Shown here piece by piece: positions 22,901-34,400 of a stretch of 64,000 nucleotides of DNA. Where the stretch lies: contig JASJOG010000136.1 of NCBI GenBank assembly GCA_030142905.1, positions 510,501-574,500 on the forward strand. Direction: 5' to 3'. Source of the DNA: Heliopora coerulea (taxonomy: Eukaryota > Cnidaria > Anthozoa > Scleralcyonacea > Helioporidae). The notes under the pieces were generated by a model. That model was not told the DNA's origin and ran no database searches. It was given only the letters and a program-made list of their open reading frames with translations. Made by a program: the position numbers and the translations under genes. The first letter of the stretch is position 1; the number at the start of each line of letters is the position of its first letter.

Positions 22901-25900
22901 GTCTAACGTCAGACGATTTTTCTTGACATTCTCAGGATCTACTATCTGAGAAGAGTTAAAAACCATCTCATTAACTCTTTCCAGACGACGACGGCCCTTT
23001 GCTAATCTTACTTTGGCCAACACCAGGAAATGGTTAAAGGTATTTCAAGTTGACCAGTTTTGGATTTTTACCATAATTTTGAGCGAGGTTTAAGTTAAGA
23101 GACACATTAAGGGAAGGATGCGCAAATTTTTGATTTTGTGCTACGAAGAGAAGACGTTTCGCGAGAAAAATAGCCGTGCAACATTCACGTTTTTGGTCGC
23201 AATGAACTGGAACCAAGCTAACATCAAGAGACCTTAACTTTCATTTCAAATGCACGTCAAATTGACAAACTTCCAAAAATTCAGTTTTTTAAAATTAATC
23301 TTATATATATTTTGCCATTACCACCTTCCAGCGCTGTCATCAAACAGTTTTCTCCTGTCAATTTCTCTGTTGTCGGTAAAACACTTCACCAGCTCGTCAA
23401 CATCTTTAGCCCAGGTGTGCAAGCCAGCCGTTCCAAACAACCCAAGTTGACCTCCTCCCAGTGCAGTATGGGCCTTCACATACTTTGTTATTTGTTTCAC
23501 GTCGATCTCGTCGGGCGGCATGTAATGAGTGCAAGACATAAATACCAGAAATTTACATTTTGGGTCACTCAGAGTAGAACTCGTTAACTCTGTGATGTTA
23601 AAAGACACAAATTGTTTAGATTCGTTATGGTACAACTCTGAACTGTTATGGCGTGTATCGTTACGCACTGAGCAGCACAGAACAGCAGCGCACAATACAA
23701 CGTTTCTTCGCGCGGAACTGTACTGTATTTTATTACTCAAGGCAGTTATCAACCTTTTAAACCAGAACACGTTTCTTTCTCTGACGAAGGGCTTTTGCTC
23801 GAAGCGTTGGAATTCTTTGAGATCAGTCGCTGCAGTTATGAACCTTTTAACCTTTTACCTTATTTAACACTGTCTACGCAGTATTCTATTCTTATATCAC
23901 TATACTGTACCACACTGCGCTGCGCTGGGTTGTACTGCTTTGCGTCGCACTGCACTGCAGCGCATGGCATGTTACGGCACAGCGCGGCATAGCGCGTCAC
24001 TGTACGGCACGCCACAGTACTCCAAAGCACTGCTCAGCTCTTCACTGAATTGCATAGCGCTACAAAGTACTGCACTGCACGCTACAGCACTGCATGGCAC
24101 TACATAACGCTGTACTGGTTTGAACTGCTCTGCACTAAACAGAACTTCATTGTATTGCAGTCAAGTGTGATGCACAGTACCACTCAACTGTGCTGCGCTC
24201 TGCTCCCCTCATACAAGTTAGATCTTATTAAAATATTTTCCAAATATCCTGATGTGTTTATGTGCGACTTCGCGTTCCTTAAAATCATTTGCTGTGCAAT
24301 AGCTTTTATTACCAGAGTTCGGTTTCCGCTTGGCATTTTGATAGCCGAAATCCCCTTGTTGCACTAGATAAATTGTACTGTCCTCGGTGGAGTTGATTGA
24401 GTTAGTCTGTGGTATAACTGATGACGCCTGCTCTGTATCATAAAAAGATTCACATTGTGGATACAGGTAATACCTTTCCTAAACTATATCAAACATTGCC
24501 AGGCTTTTGCGGTGAAGTCCAGCTCCATGGTATAAATTAAATTTAACGTGGTGTCATGGTGTACCAGGGGCATCACGTGCCCATGACCATGGCAGTCGGG
24601 GGGAATGTGAATTTAAAAAGGTTCATTTTCAAGGACCAAAGAATTCAAAAATCTTTGATCACATCCAACAACAGAACCAACCACATGTCCCAAGGCAAAT
24701 TAATCTTGCCCAATCAATGTCTTAGCATAAAGTACTCACAATAATTATCATCAATTAATTGTACCATATTGTGCTGAATTTAGTGATCACTAGTGATTAA
24801 CCATGCAATATTATTGCATTATTTTGAGTTGTAAGAGACTCTTATGTTAATGTGGCCAAGTATACTACTCATTAGTGACCCCAGTTAACTGGTAAACTGC
24901 ACGGTTGTATCTAAAAATACTTAATAAATAATACACATTTACAATTATTTGATACTTCTGACATTTGTATCCAATTTGAAAACTGTACCTGAATGAAACC
25001 AACTGTAAAGTTGACCACCATTCATTTGATGAGCTTCTTCTGTGGTCAGCTTACTGACAAAAACATGAACTAACACTTCACCATCTTCATCTTCTTCAAG
25101 CCGAAATGTTTGGAATCCAAAACCATGTTTATGCATGTCCACTGCCACAAATGTTTGAAGCAGCAGGGCATTAAAGCAAAGCTTCCTTTTTGCCATATTT
25201 AAGTCATTGTCCGAATCATCAGGAGAGTCAAATGTTCCTTCACTGTCTGAACATTTGATATAAACAACCCTGACAAATCTAAATGAAATAAAAAGGAGCA
25301 AGTCTTATTGAAAACTACTGATTTATGCCCATCAGTTTCTCATGCTAATAAATTTTGCTTTAGTATAACTTGACATGCTGCTTGGGATGAATGCTCGATG
25401 GGCATTTGGTAGCCAAATCAGTTGAAATATGTAGGATTGACATCAGGGTTGAAAATGAGCATTAGGATGACATCTTAACTAGTAATTATTCAACTGTTCC
25501 AACCTTTGACTGCTGCCCTGCATTAGTAAAGCATAAAAATGCCTGCTCGATATTTCCTCTGATAACAGGAACTTTTAGCAGCAAAGTCTATTGTTGCTGC
25601 AAATACATGAACTGCCTAAAATAATATCTGATTCAATGTCTAGTTGTGGCAATGATGTTAGATTGTGTTGAAATAAGGCATGGGCTTGTTGTATAGATAC
25701 TTGTAACGTTGGTGCCAACATATGATAGAAGATTTTTCTTGGCTGTTGTTTTAATATTGCATCAGTTCTCACACACTGCTGCAGTTTTGGAGAAAATGTA
25801 TCAGTTTGCATGATATGACAAATGGATACATGTATTGTAATACCAAGAATGGTTACTTTTTGTAAGAAAGATATGATTTCAGACCTCACACAGAGTGCAG

Positions 25901-26409
25901 GTTTTGGCATGTGTGTGCTGGCCACAACCAGATAATTCTGTTCAAGCTAGGTATGGTCAAGCTTATTGTATATACCTTGGTTGATTTTCAATCGGAGCAT
26001 AAGTAAGGGACATAGGAAGTCGAGATTGCAGTGGAGGATAATCTAATTCCAGATTATTAACTCCTTTTTGCAATCTTACAAAAAGTTTAAATTTTCCATC
26101 AACAACTGGCCATGGTTGGCATGATCCCTCATGGTGAACTAATATTTGTATTTCTTTTGAACTTGACAAGTTAATCTGATTATCAGCTTTGCAACGTGTT
26201 GTGTCAGAATCTGAGACTACATTATCCTTGTTGATCACATCACAGTGGCAGTTTGATGTTTCTTTGGGTGACTCCATTGAAATGTGGTCTACAGGTCCAA
26301 TTTCTCCTTCCAGTAATACCAGAGAATGGTTAACAATGTCTCCATTCTTATGATTTGGAATTTTCAGTGATGCAGTATCACCAACATGTTCTCTTTTAGT
26401 CAGAGACAT
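19984..26409 (-). CDS. Putative zinc metallopeptidase with jacalin-like domain (YIL108W / Metallopep family)
   Basis: Seven exons on the minus strand: 26409-25976, 25278-24989, 23637-23325, 22718-22449, 22039-21789, 21268-21001, 20293-19984. All junctions are GT/AG and in frame, giving ~711 aa. The N-terminal part is a beta-rich region (HSLVLLEGEIG, PWPVVDGKFKLFVRL). The catalytic region follows with HVFVSKLTTEEAHQM, AHTALGGGQLGLFG, LFDDSA and HELGHCFDLAH (near residues 362-372), an HExxH motif with a third His. Next come GIMARGFDDMN and HKWFRP. A jacalin-like domain (EVRAGAWIDAIRF, WFGGRGG, GSVGVRF) covers about residues 520-610, then a ~100-aa tail with GIRLIEVRKKDE. No signal peptide was seen, so it is probably intracellular. 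Substrate unknown. A short extra exon near 21622-21659 is possible but breaks the frame. Confidence 0.85.
23770..24200. repeat. Penelope-like remnant plus degenerate gcactgca repeat in an intron
   Basis: At about 23779 there is ctgacgaagggc...gctcgaagcg, the same hammerhead-like motif as in the 1130-1332 foldback. About 23900-24190 is an imperfect array of short words such as cactgca and ctgcact. It lies in intron 2 of the metallopeptidase gene. Confidence 0.5.
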
Positions 26410-26887
26410 TGCGAGGAATCCTTCACGGTTTCTCGTGTGCAGACGTTCAATTTCTCAAATCATTGCCTAAGCTAAATGATGCCAGTTCAAATTGAATACA
26501 CCAAAGATTTCTGAAACAATACTGTTTAATATTAATAGCCAAAAATCAGTCTCACTTCGGTTGAGTGGCGGAAGTTCGCGGATATTAAATGGATGGCTAA
26601 ACCTTCCTCTATTTGGGAATACTGAGAAGTATAGAAGTCTCAATACTCGAGTTTGGTATCTTCTGTCCTTAACAATTAATATCCAATGAAAATTGTAATC
26701 AAAATCGCATCCAGGAAACCAATTTAATAAAACTAAGAATTCCGAATGTGCTGCCACGTCAAATCAGCCACGAAAGCTGCCGGGGCAAGCAGTATATATT
26801 TTTGCACAGTTTGAGTTTCTGTTTGTTGAACTTACCTGGATGTGACTATTTCAAGTATGCCGCATTCTCCTCTGGGTACAGAAATAA
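26410..26887. promoter_or_regulatory. Shared head-to-head promoter interval
   Basis: 478 bp separate the start codon of the minus-strand metallopeptidase gene from that of the plus-strand EF-hand gene. No intact gene lies between, so both 5' UTRs and promoters must fit here or in upstream non-coding exons. No clear TATA box was identified. Bidirectional use is an inference. Confidence 0.45.
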
Positions 26888-29530
26888 ATGACGAGTAGGG
26901 CAATGTTTGTGTTTGATGCTTATCTCGTGGCGATGATTGTCTTCCACGTCTCGGTGATTCGAAGCGATGACGAAGTTGCCACACCAGACAGGAGCACAGC
27001 TTTTCAGAATGACTTACGAACAAATTCAGAAGAGGACGGACATAAGGAGTTTCACAAGCAGGCAGAAAACGGCGAGTAAGTCTATAAAAAATAGCAGTGA
27101 TAGCAGTTAAAACCCAACACGTGTCGTGTGATGGGATAAAAGTAATCTTGGAAACGAATGACTGTCCACATGTAAAGCATTAATCTTTTTGCGGTTTAAG
27201 CAGACACTTGCTTGACCATTTGGCAGATATAGTGGACTTAGATGGAGAAGGATTGAGGTGAGTAGTGACTATTAATGAAATCTTTGCTTAAAATTGGTGA
27301 ACTGGCACTCTTGTGATTTATCTAAATTTTAAAATATTTTTCAGGCACATTGAAGATCATCTCAGCCAAGAAGCTTTCAAAACTGAACAACTTTCTCAGG
27401 ATATAGAAGCCATAAAGAATGGAGACGATACAAAAGGTGCAGCTATTTTGTTTATAATCATTATGAGGAATTCTGCCCAATGTCTGCTTTTCTTCTGGTA
27501 TGAAAGTGGCAGCCTGAATCACAATGAGACTTGACAAGAATTGTATCCCATAGGTGGATCTGATTATGAACGCCATTGTGTGTATTGCTTACCACAGTAT
27601 CACTGTAGACATGGATCATTTTGCTGTATTGTCTGAATGTGGTTTTTGCAATGGGGCAAGGTTACAGTATAGAATTTCATTCTGACTAATGCTAGATGAT
27701 CTTATTCAGCAAGATGGAACACCTACCCTTTAAACCTTCAACACATGACTTCTTTTTTTTTTTCATTTGTTCTTTGTTCTGACTTTGCTATTGTTTTGTT
27801 CTCTCATTTGTTCTTCTGTTCTAGGTGTCCAGTATGTTAGACACTGCTCATTAAAGGGTTAAATCTTTAATGCTCAGTCTTATATATTCAGAACACCTCT
27901 AGAACAAAAGAACGAGTAAATGGACAAAAAAAAAAACAAAGAGAGAACAATAAACAAAGGAAAAAGTTTAGGTTTTGAGAATTAATTTGGTAAATTATTT
28001 TCTGGGTGATCTTAGCATGGTTTTTTGAAGGGGCCAAGGATTTGATAAATTTTTAAGGGAAGGGTAGGATTCAATGGAAAGCTTGGGCCCAAGGGTTTCA
28101 GGAATTTTTAAACAAGGGCCCAGAATTCAATGGAAAACCTTGAAAATTCACATCCTCAAAATATATTTAAGATCAAATTAGAATTGATTTTTTTTGCATG
28201 ATATAAACAGTTAGAATTTGACAAGATACAACCAACCAGCCAAAAGTACCAGGGGGTTAGGGACTATGCATCCCAAATTATAGTGATTGGTGATATAATG
28301 TCCAGAAATACAATTTCTTGAAACACCTTAGAAAACCCCAGAATAAATTATGCAGAATTTTTCTAGTAGCCTGACTCCCAGGACCAAAACTGTCCCTAGC
28401 TGTGTTTTACATTCCAAGTAATCCACCCCTTCAAAAAAAATTTAAAAAATTTTAAAAAAAATTCTGGATGGAGCAGAAAAGAGTAAAACAGGGGAAGAGA
28501 GAGAAACTTAGCTGAACTGAGCAGAGCAAAGCTGAGAGCTATTATACTACAGAGCCATGTGCAGTTAGAATGGAACTAAAAACTTAGGTCAGTGATGCAG
28601 AGATAAGCAAAATTAGATTAGAGAAGAGCACAGTCACTGGCATGGCCTGAGTAAAACAAGTGGGAGATGTGTACTGGGGAACCACGTTGGTCAAGCACAC
28701 ACACTATTAGATACTGCAAGGTAGGGAAAAATTCTTAGTCTTCCACTCTTTGACTCTGTTGCTTCTGACAGCTTAATACCCATTTGGACCTTATGGTGGT
28801 CAGACTTCACCATTTCAAAGAAAACTGCAACCTCCCAACTGGACATATTCTCTTTATATTTGCACATATCCAGTTGACCATACTTCTGAAATGTGGAGAG
28901 GTCCAGACCCCCCATTCCCCCCAGTGGCAAAGCCACTGGGCATAGTGGAGTAAAATACAATAGAATGGAACTGACTGGAATAGATGGATATGTATTGAAT
29001 AGATATAATGGAATGTTTTTGAACCCCAATAAACTCACCCCAAGCTGTGATCTTAGTTGGTGACTCCCCAAGACTGTTAGGTAAGGGAATGACAAAGTAC
29101 TCTGACCAAATATAAAGTACAACTATCCTAAAGTTTCAGGGCACACCAGGCATATGTGAAGCTCCATGTTGTCATTTTTCCAGGAATTTTTTATTTCTTC
29201 GAACTCCATGATTTTGATAAGAATGGAAAATTGGATGGTCTTGAACTACTTCATGCCCTTACAGACCATCACAGCAGTGCCAGTGGGCATACAGAGATTG
29301 GAACAAGTGAACAGCTTTTTGAAGAAGAGGTGGTGTCCATAATAGACAACCTATTACAGAAACATGATCTGAACAATGATGGATATGTAGACTTTGTGGA
29401 GCTGATGAACTCTAATCCTGACTCACTGTGGAATGAACTTGGCACAAATTTAAAAGCGAATGGTGAGGCCAGTCTGGATCTGGCAGGACCAGAGAGGTTA
29501 GGTGGAAACCAAGAAGGCCAACAAGAATGA
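26888..29530 (+). CDS. Secreted two-EF-hand calcium-binding protein (MCFD2/CGREF1-like)
   Basis: Four exons: 26888-27075, 27204-27257, 27345-27436, 29184-29530; GT/AG junctions, in frame, 226 aa. An N-terminal hydrophobic stretch (MFVFDAYLVAMIVFHVSV) reads as a signal peptide; the ATG at 26903 is an alternative start. A linker follows, then HLLDHLADIV and HIEDHLSQE. EF-hand 1 is DFDKNGKLDGLE and EF-hand 2 is DLNNDGYVDFVE, both with full calcium ligands. In MCFD2 this pair binds the LMAN1 cargo receptor in the ER/Golgi; CGREF1 has the same layout. The human MCFD2 is shorter, and a Gly/Glu/Gln-rich tail ends this one. Assignment between the two paralogues is open. An AATAAA-like site is near 29609. 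Confidence 0.82.
28650..29060. repeat. Dispersed repeat, copy in intron 3 of the EF-hand gene
   Basis: Shares ctgagtaaaa, cttagtctt-cactctttgactct and gcaaccctccca-type blocks with 33985-34290 in the MAP7-like gene. No coding content; family unknown. Confidence 0.55.
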
Positions 29531-31029
29531 TTACATTTGTACAAGATTAAAGTCATCCATCTGGAAGAAAGGCATGATACAACAAGGTTTCTTCACATTA
29601 AAGATTGTTAATAAAAAGCCAACAAGTTGATGTCAGATACTTCAATTGTTTTCCTTGAAACAGAAATACCAAAACACATGTTGAGTGACTGCTGACTAAG
29701 GGACATCACAAGTTTCGAGGGCACAACTAGAGACGGGATTGTGGGGTTGCAACCCCTCCCCTTTTGTGGGAAATCAGTTATGTGTGCCCAGTTAGTGACA
29801 GCTTCTTGCTCTCATTTTGCAAACTCACTTGGATCTACTTCACTTGAAATTATGAAAACCACCCAATTGTCTTTATGTTACCATTTGACACCTGCCTTTC
29901 AAAATTCCTGGTAGAATCCCAGCAGTTTTGTGGGATAAGGGACAGTAGCTGTTAGAACTGTAAGTTGAAGTTCCATGCAGCTGTTGTCAAGTCGAGTTAT
30001 TCTGTTTTAAGCTGAAATGGGTTTGTCGTTGGGAGTAGTTTCAAATACTTAAGGATTTATGGCAGGGCAGAAATCCACACCAAAATTACTTTTATATGAG
30101 CAATGATGTCCAAACACTCAAAATTTTCATCTAAACAATGTTTATTAAAATTTATGAAATTTTCAAATTCACTCACACAACTTTTATCCACACACCTTTG
30201 TTTCACAGTTCACTTTCAAAAATATCTTTTTCTGTAAGTTCACTTTCATAGAAAATATATACTTAGGTGTATAACTAGTTTTGGATGCAAAGTAATATTC
30301 GATAACTTAGCGATGAACATCGGTATTTCAAGCTATTCCTTCAAGAAACATATTACATTTATTCGACACTATCCACTCAAAAAGTAAAAATTTTTCATAG
30401 CAAAAAGGAATTCTAATCATATACCCGTCATTTTCATTAGCATATTGCTAATTATGACCTCCAGAAGAACATTGCCTCATTAAAATTTCAGCCAGTGCAG
30501 TTTACAACTGCCAATTGAAGCCAAATACTGATGAGAAATAAAACTATTTTAATATTTATTCATTTGCAATTACCCAAGTTACCATTAAATAACTGATTCG
30601 CTTCAAACAGGAACAAATTCAAACGCTCAGAGTTGGTCAGATTAATCTACCTCAGGCGATCTTTAGTTTGCCAATAGATTTTCCAATTCTGAAGTGCTGA
30701 AATTCCGTTCAGATACAAACCTCACTCCAAAATAACCGTTCACGGTTTTTATGTAAGCTTGCTCTTAAAATCTCGTTTCGAAATTAAGCCGTGGCTACAC
30801 AACGTCTTGGTTACACCGTCGACGTGTCAGTTCGCAAAGTTGCGAACAGTCGTTGAACCTATTATCGGACAGTAATGGCCTGAAATGTAGCAGCACCTTG
30901 GGAAAGCTCCCTCAAATCCTATACAGCTTGATATTATTGGATTTTGCCGAAAAATCGCTGGAGAAAGAATGGCACAAAGCTATCGGTAACGAAACTCTCT
31001 AAGTCAACCTCTAGTCCAACCACTGTAGA
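29531..31029. other. Intergenic DNA, no gene recognised
   Basis: AT-rich sequence between the EF-hand gene and the 3' end of the MAP7-like gene. No open frame with recognisable content. Confidence 0.5.
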
Positions 31030-31290
31030 GGGAATACTGCACTAATTACAAGAAGGAAACAACTCCGAAAAATGACATCTTGCAAACCCAAGATGAGAAA
31101 ACGATTCAAGTTATATTTCGACTCTATTTCAAAGTCGAGGTGAGACCTAAATGAGACATCGTCTGACCTAGAGTTTAGGTCTGGCGATGACGTTAAAATA
31201 GAGTAGAAATATAACCCGAATCGTTTTCTTGTCTTGTACATTGGGTTTGCAAGATGTTATTTTTCGAAGCTGTTTTCTTCTTGCACCAAT
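31030..31290. mobile_element. Foldback MITE-like element (catcttgca termini)
   Basis: The ends aaaatgacatcttgcaaaccc and gggtttgcaagatgtta... form inverted arms around a palindromic centre. A related element is at 40110-40330 in the first reductase copy. It lies just downstream of the MAP7-like stop codon. Confidence 0.65.
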
Positions 31291-31462
31291 TACCATCACA
31301 CGCGAGCTTCAGCAGAGTACAAGCTCATTAACTGTGGTCATTCCTTTTGACCCTATCATTTTTAACATCCACCCTGTCTTCGTACGTTAAAGTGGAATTA
31401 ACATTACTTCTCTCTTGTAAGATTCACTTGCATGAAAATGGAACGGTGATGCATTGGATATG

Positions 31463-34400
31463 TCAAACCACTTCCGAGATTTCTCTTCTACCTTCGACGA
31501 CTTTCCAAAGCTGTCCTTCTTCGCCGTCTTCATCGTCCTCGTCCTCTGCAATGGCACCATTTCTTTCCAAGTTATCGCGAGCATGGCTTTCGGAGGATTG
31601 CATAAAGTTCTCAACGTTCTTCCACAGTTCATCGTCTCGTTTTGTAACTTCAGTAACCACAGTATCCCTTGAGATACTATTTATTAAATCCACCTTCCCA
31701 CCAACGTCCTCATCACCGGCCTCCTTGCTAACCTTCACTTTCCCGTCGGTGTCGTGTTGTCTTAATGGCAAGGATACAATATTTGTTGAAACCTTATCAT
31801 ACTGCGTATCCCCGTCTTTATTCTCAGAAATGAAACTGTCCAACTTACTCGTGTCGTTTCGTGTTCGGAGCACGGCGGCCGTCTTGTCGTTCTGGCCATC
31901 TACTTGGTCTTTCCCCGGTGATTCTTGTACCTCTTGGTTTTCTTTGTGTTTTTCCGCATCTTGCTCGGGATTCGGACTGGCTCGGGACTTCTCTTTCACT
32001 TTTTGTAAAATTTCCGATACCGTGGTCGAGTGGTACTTCGATTCATCGGATGACAGTTCCTGGAAACGAAACACCAATATTTTTAACCACGACTGGTGAT
32101 CATGCAAGAGGCCAGTCAACTTAATAAAAAAACAATGGGCTACTTCAAGCAAATTGTAAACAGACATCTAGCTATTTTAAAAGAAACTCGATAATTCATG
32201 AGGAGAATACAAGGGCAAATTATAACAGTGTCGTGTCCTTAAAAGTTATAAAAGCACGCTTACTTGACTCTCCAAATTTTTGTGTGTTAAAAAACATCAA
32301 TTTTCAAACCTTCTACGCGAATCAATGTATTACGGGGCTAGTTTTTTTTTTAAGCCATTTTAAAAAAACTCGCTGCACGTGCTTTATCGGATTTAAAACA
32401 CTCGGCTATCGCCTCGTGTTTTAAATCCGATAAAGCACTCCTACTCGGCTTTTAAATATTGGTTGACACCTTGATGTATTCAGAGATAAAAAACCAAAAG
32501 TTAGAGTAAATATGCACGGTAAAACAGGTTCTGGAAAAAGTCATTCTTATCTTGTATTATGTAAAACATGATATGTGAAAAAAGAATGGACCTGAAATAG
32601 AGTGGAGAATTATTTCGACTGCATTTCTTCTTGTCATTTCTTTTTTATTTGTATTGCAAAACTAAAGAGAGACATTGTCCGGAACCAGTTTTATTTTGTG
32701 TTTTCTTAAGCTGCCGGTTGGTCATGGTTCTAAGTAAATATAATCAGAGATAACTTCACAAACAGAGATTTTATATTAATCTACTATTAGGCTGAATACC
32801 CCAAATAGAAATGAAATTTAGCCTGCACCGGGTTAGAAATTCTCGACCAGGATTGAAAGTAATGGTTTCACCGCGCACCATCACTACCGCTCACTATTTG
32901 AAAAAGAGCAAGGAATTACATGCCTCTTGGGACGAGTATCCTTCCGATTTGAAGCTGTTGTTGTTAGTTGCAGCAGTCATTCGGGTCCTGCTCATTATCA
33001 TCTCAACTCTCTGAAATGAATTGAAATGGGTTAAAATGAAATGAGATAAAAATCAAACGAAATGAAATGGAATGGACTGTGACAAAATGAAAAGGTATGA
33101 AATGAAATGGTTTGAAATGAACTGATATGAAATCAAATCAAATGAAACGAGGTAAAGAAGTGAAACGGGTTTCAAATTAAAGGAAAAGTGAAATGAATTG
33201 AAGTGACGACTAAAAAGGGAACAAATGGCAAGCAGATTTGATGGCCTTTAACTGTCTTCGGTCAGAATCCGGCTCGTATTATTTTACTCTGGTTAATGCC
33301 AGACGATTTTACTCATCAAAGCTTGACGTCTCAGAGCGGAAAGAGTTGGTCCTAATCCGACATTGACTCTTTTACTCCAGTTAACGTAAGTGGGTTTCAC
33401 TCTGGCAAAAGCTTGACGATTTTTCTCGTTAAGAAAAGACATCTTGGATCGGAAAGGGTTAAACATGGACACTAAACCAATAAAACATTACGATACTTTG
33501 CGTCTTTCTTGTCTTTCTTCCTCTTCTCTTTTAAGCCTTTCCTCTTCTTCTTTCTCCCGTTTCTCCGCTTCCTTAGCCCGTCTCTCTAATTCCTGCTTCC
33601 TCATTATCTCTATCTCTTCTTTGCGTTTCATCTCGGCCTCAATTCTTTTGGCTTCTTCTCTCTCCTGCTCTTCCCGAAGCAGTCGAGCTCTCTCTTCTTC
33701 CTGTTCTTTCAGCAGCTTGGCCAATTCTTGCTGACGTGCTGTTGCTCTGGCTAAAACAAATACATTGTAATTAGGAAGAATTTCCGCTAAGACTTCTCAT
33801 TTTTTTCCCCCGTGCTTGCCTGATTTTGTAAATTTTGAGAAACCAAAATTTCGCGTGAAGACTGTTGGTCATGCAATTAAATACAGGACTACTAGACTGG
33901 AAATCCGTCACACTTGGCCAGTCCTATTGAAGAAGTTCCTAGGACTCAGGACCCTTCATCATCTACCGGAGCTGCTAACAAAGCGTGGCCTGAGTAAAAG
34001 AAGTTGGGGAGAGAGTCCTGCAGAGGTCCATGCTGGTCAAAGACACAGATACTGAAGGGTGTGTAAAACTCTTAGTCTTACACTCTTTAATTCTCTCTAA
34101 CGTTTCTCCAAGGAGCTTTATAGACTTTCCCAGACGCTGGTAGGACTCTGCAGTTTCATCAAATACTGCAACCCTCCCACCCAAACGTATTCATTTCATA
34201 CTTGAGCGAATTTAGTGGACCTAACTTATGAAACATGGTGGGTTTGGATCCCCCAATCCTTGCCACTGGCTGATAAAGAGGACAAGGTCGAAAGAAACAC
34301 AATATGTTTCCAAGACAACTTAGTGGACTTCAATACGCACAATCTGAAAACTTTACCAGAAATAAATATACCCAAAAGAGGAAGGTAGTTAATCACAGAT

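Noticed and set aside
31347..32099. 250-codon plus-strand frame, Ser-rich
   Set aside because: Antisense shadow of MAP7-like exon 4.
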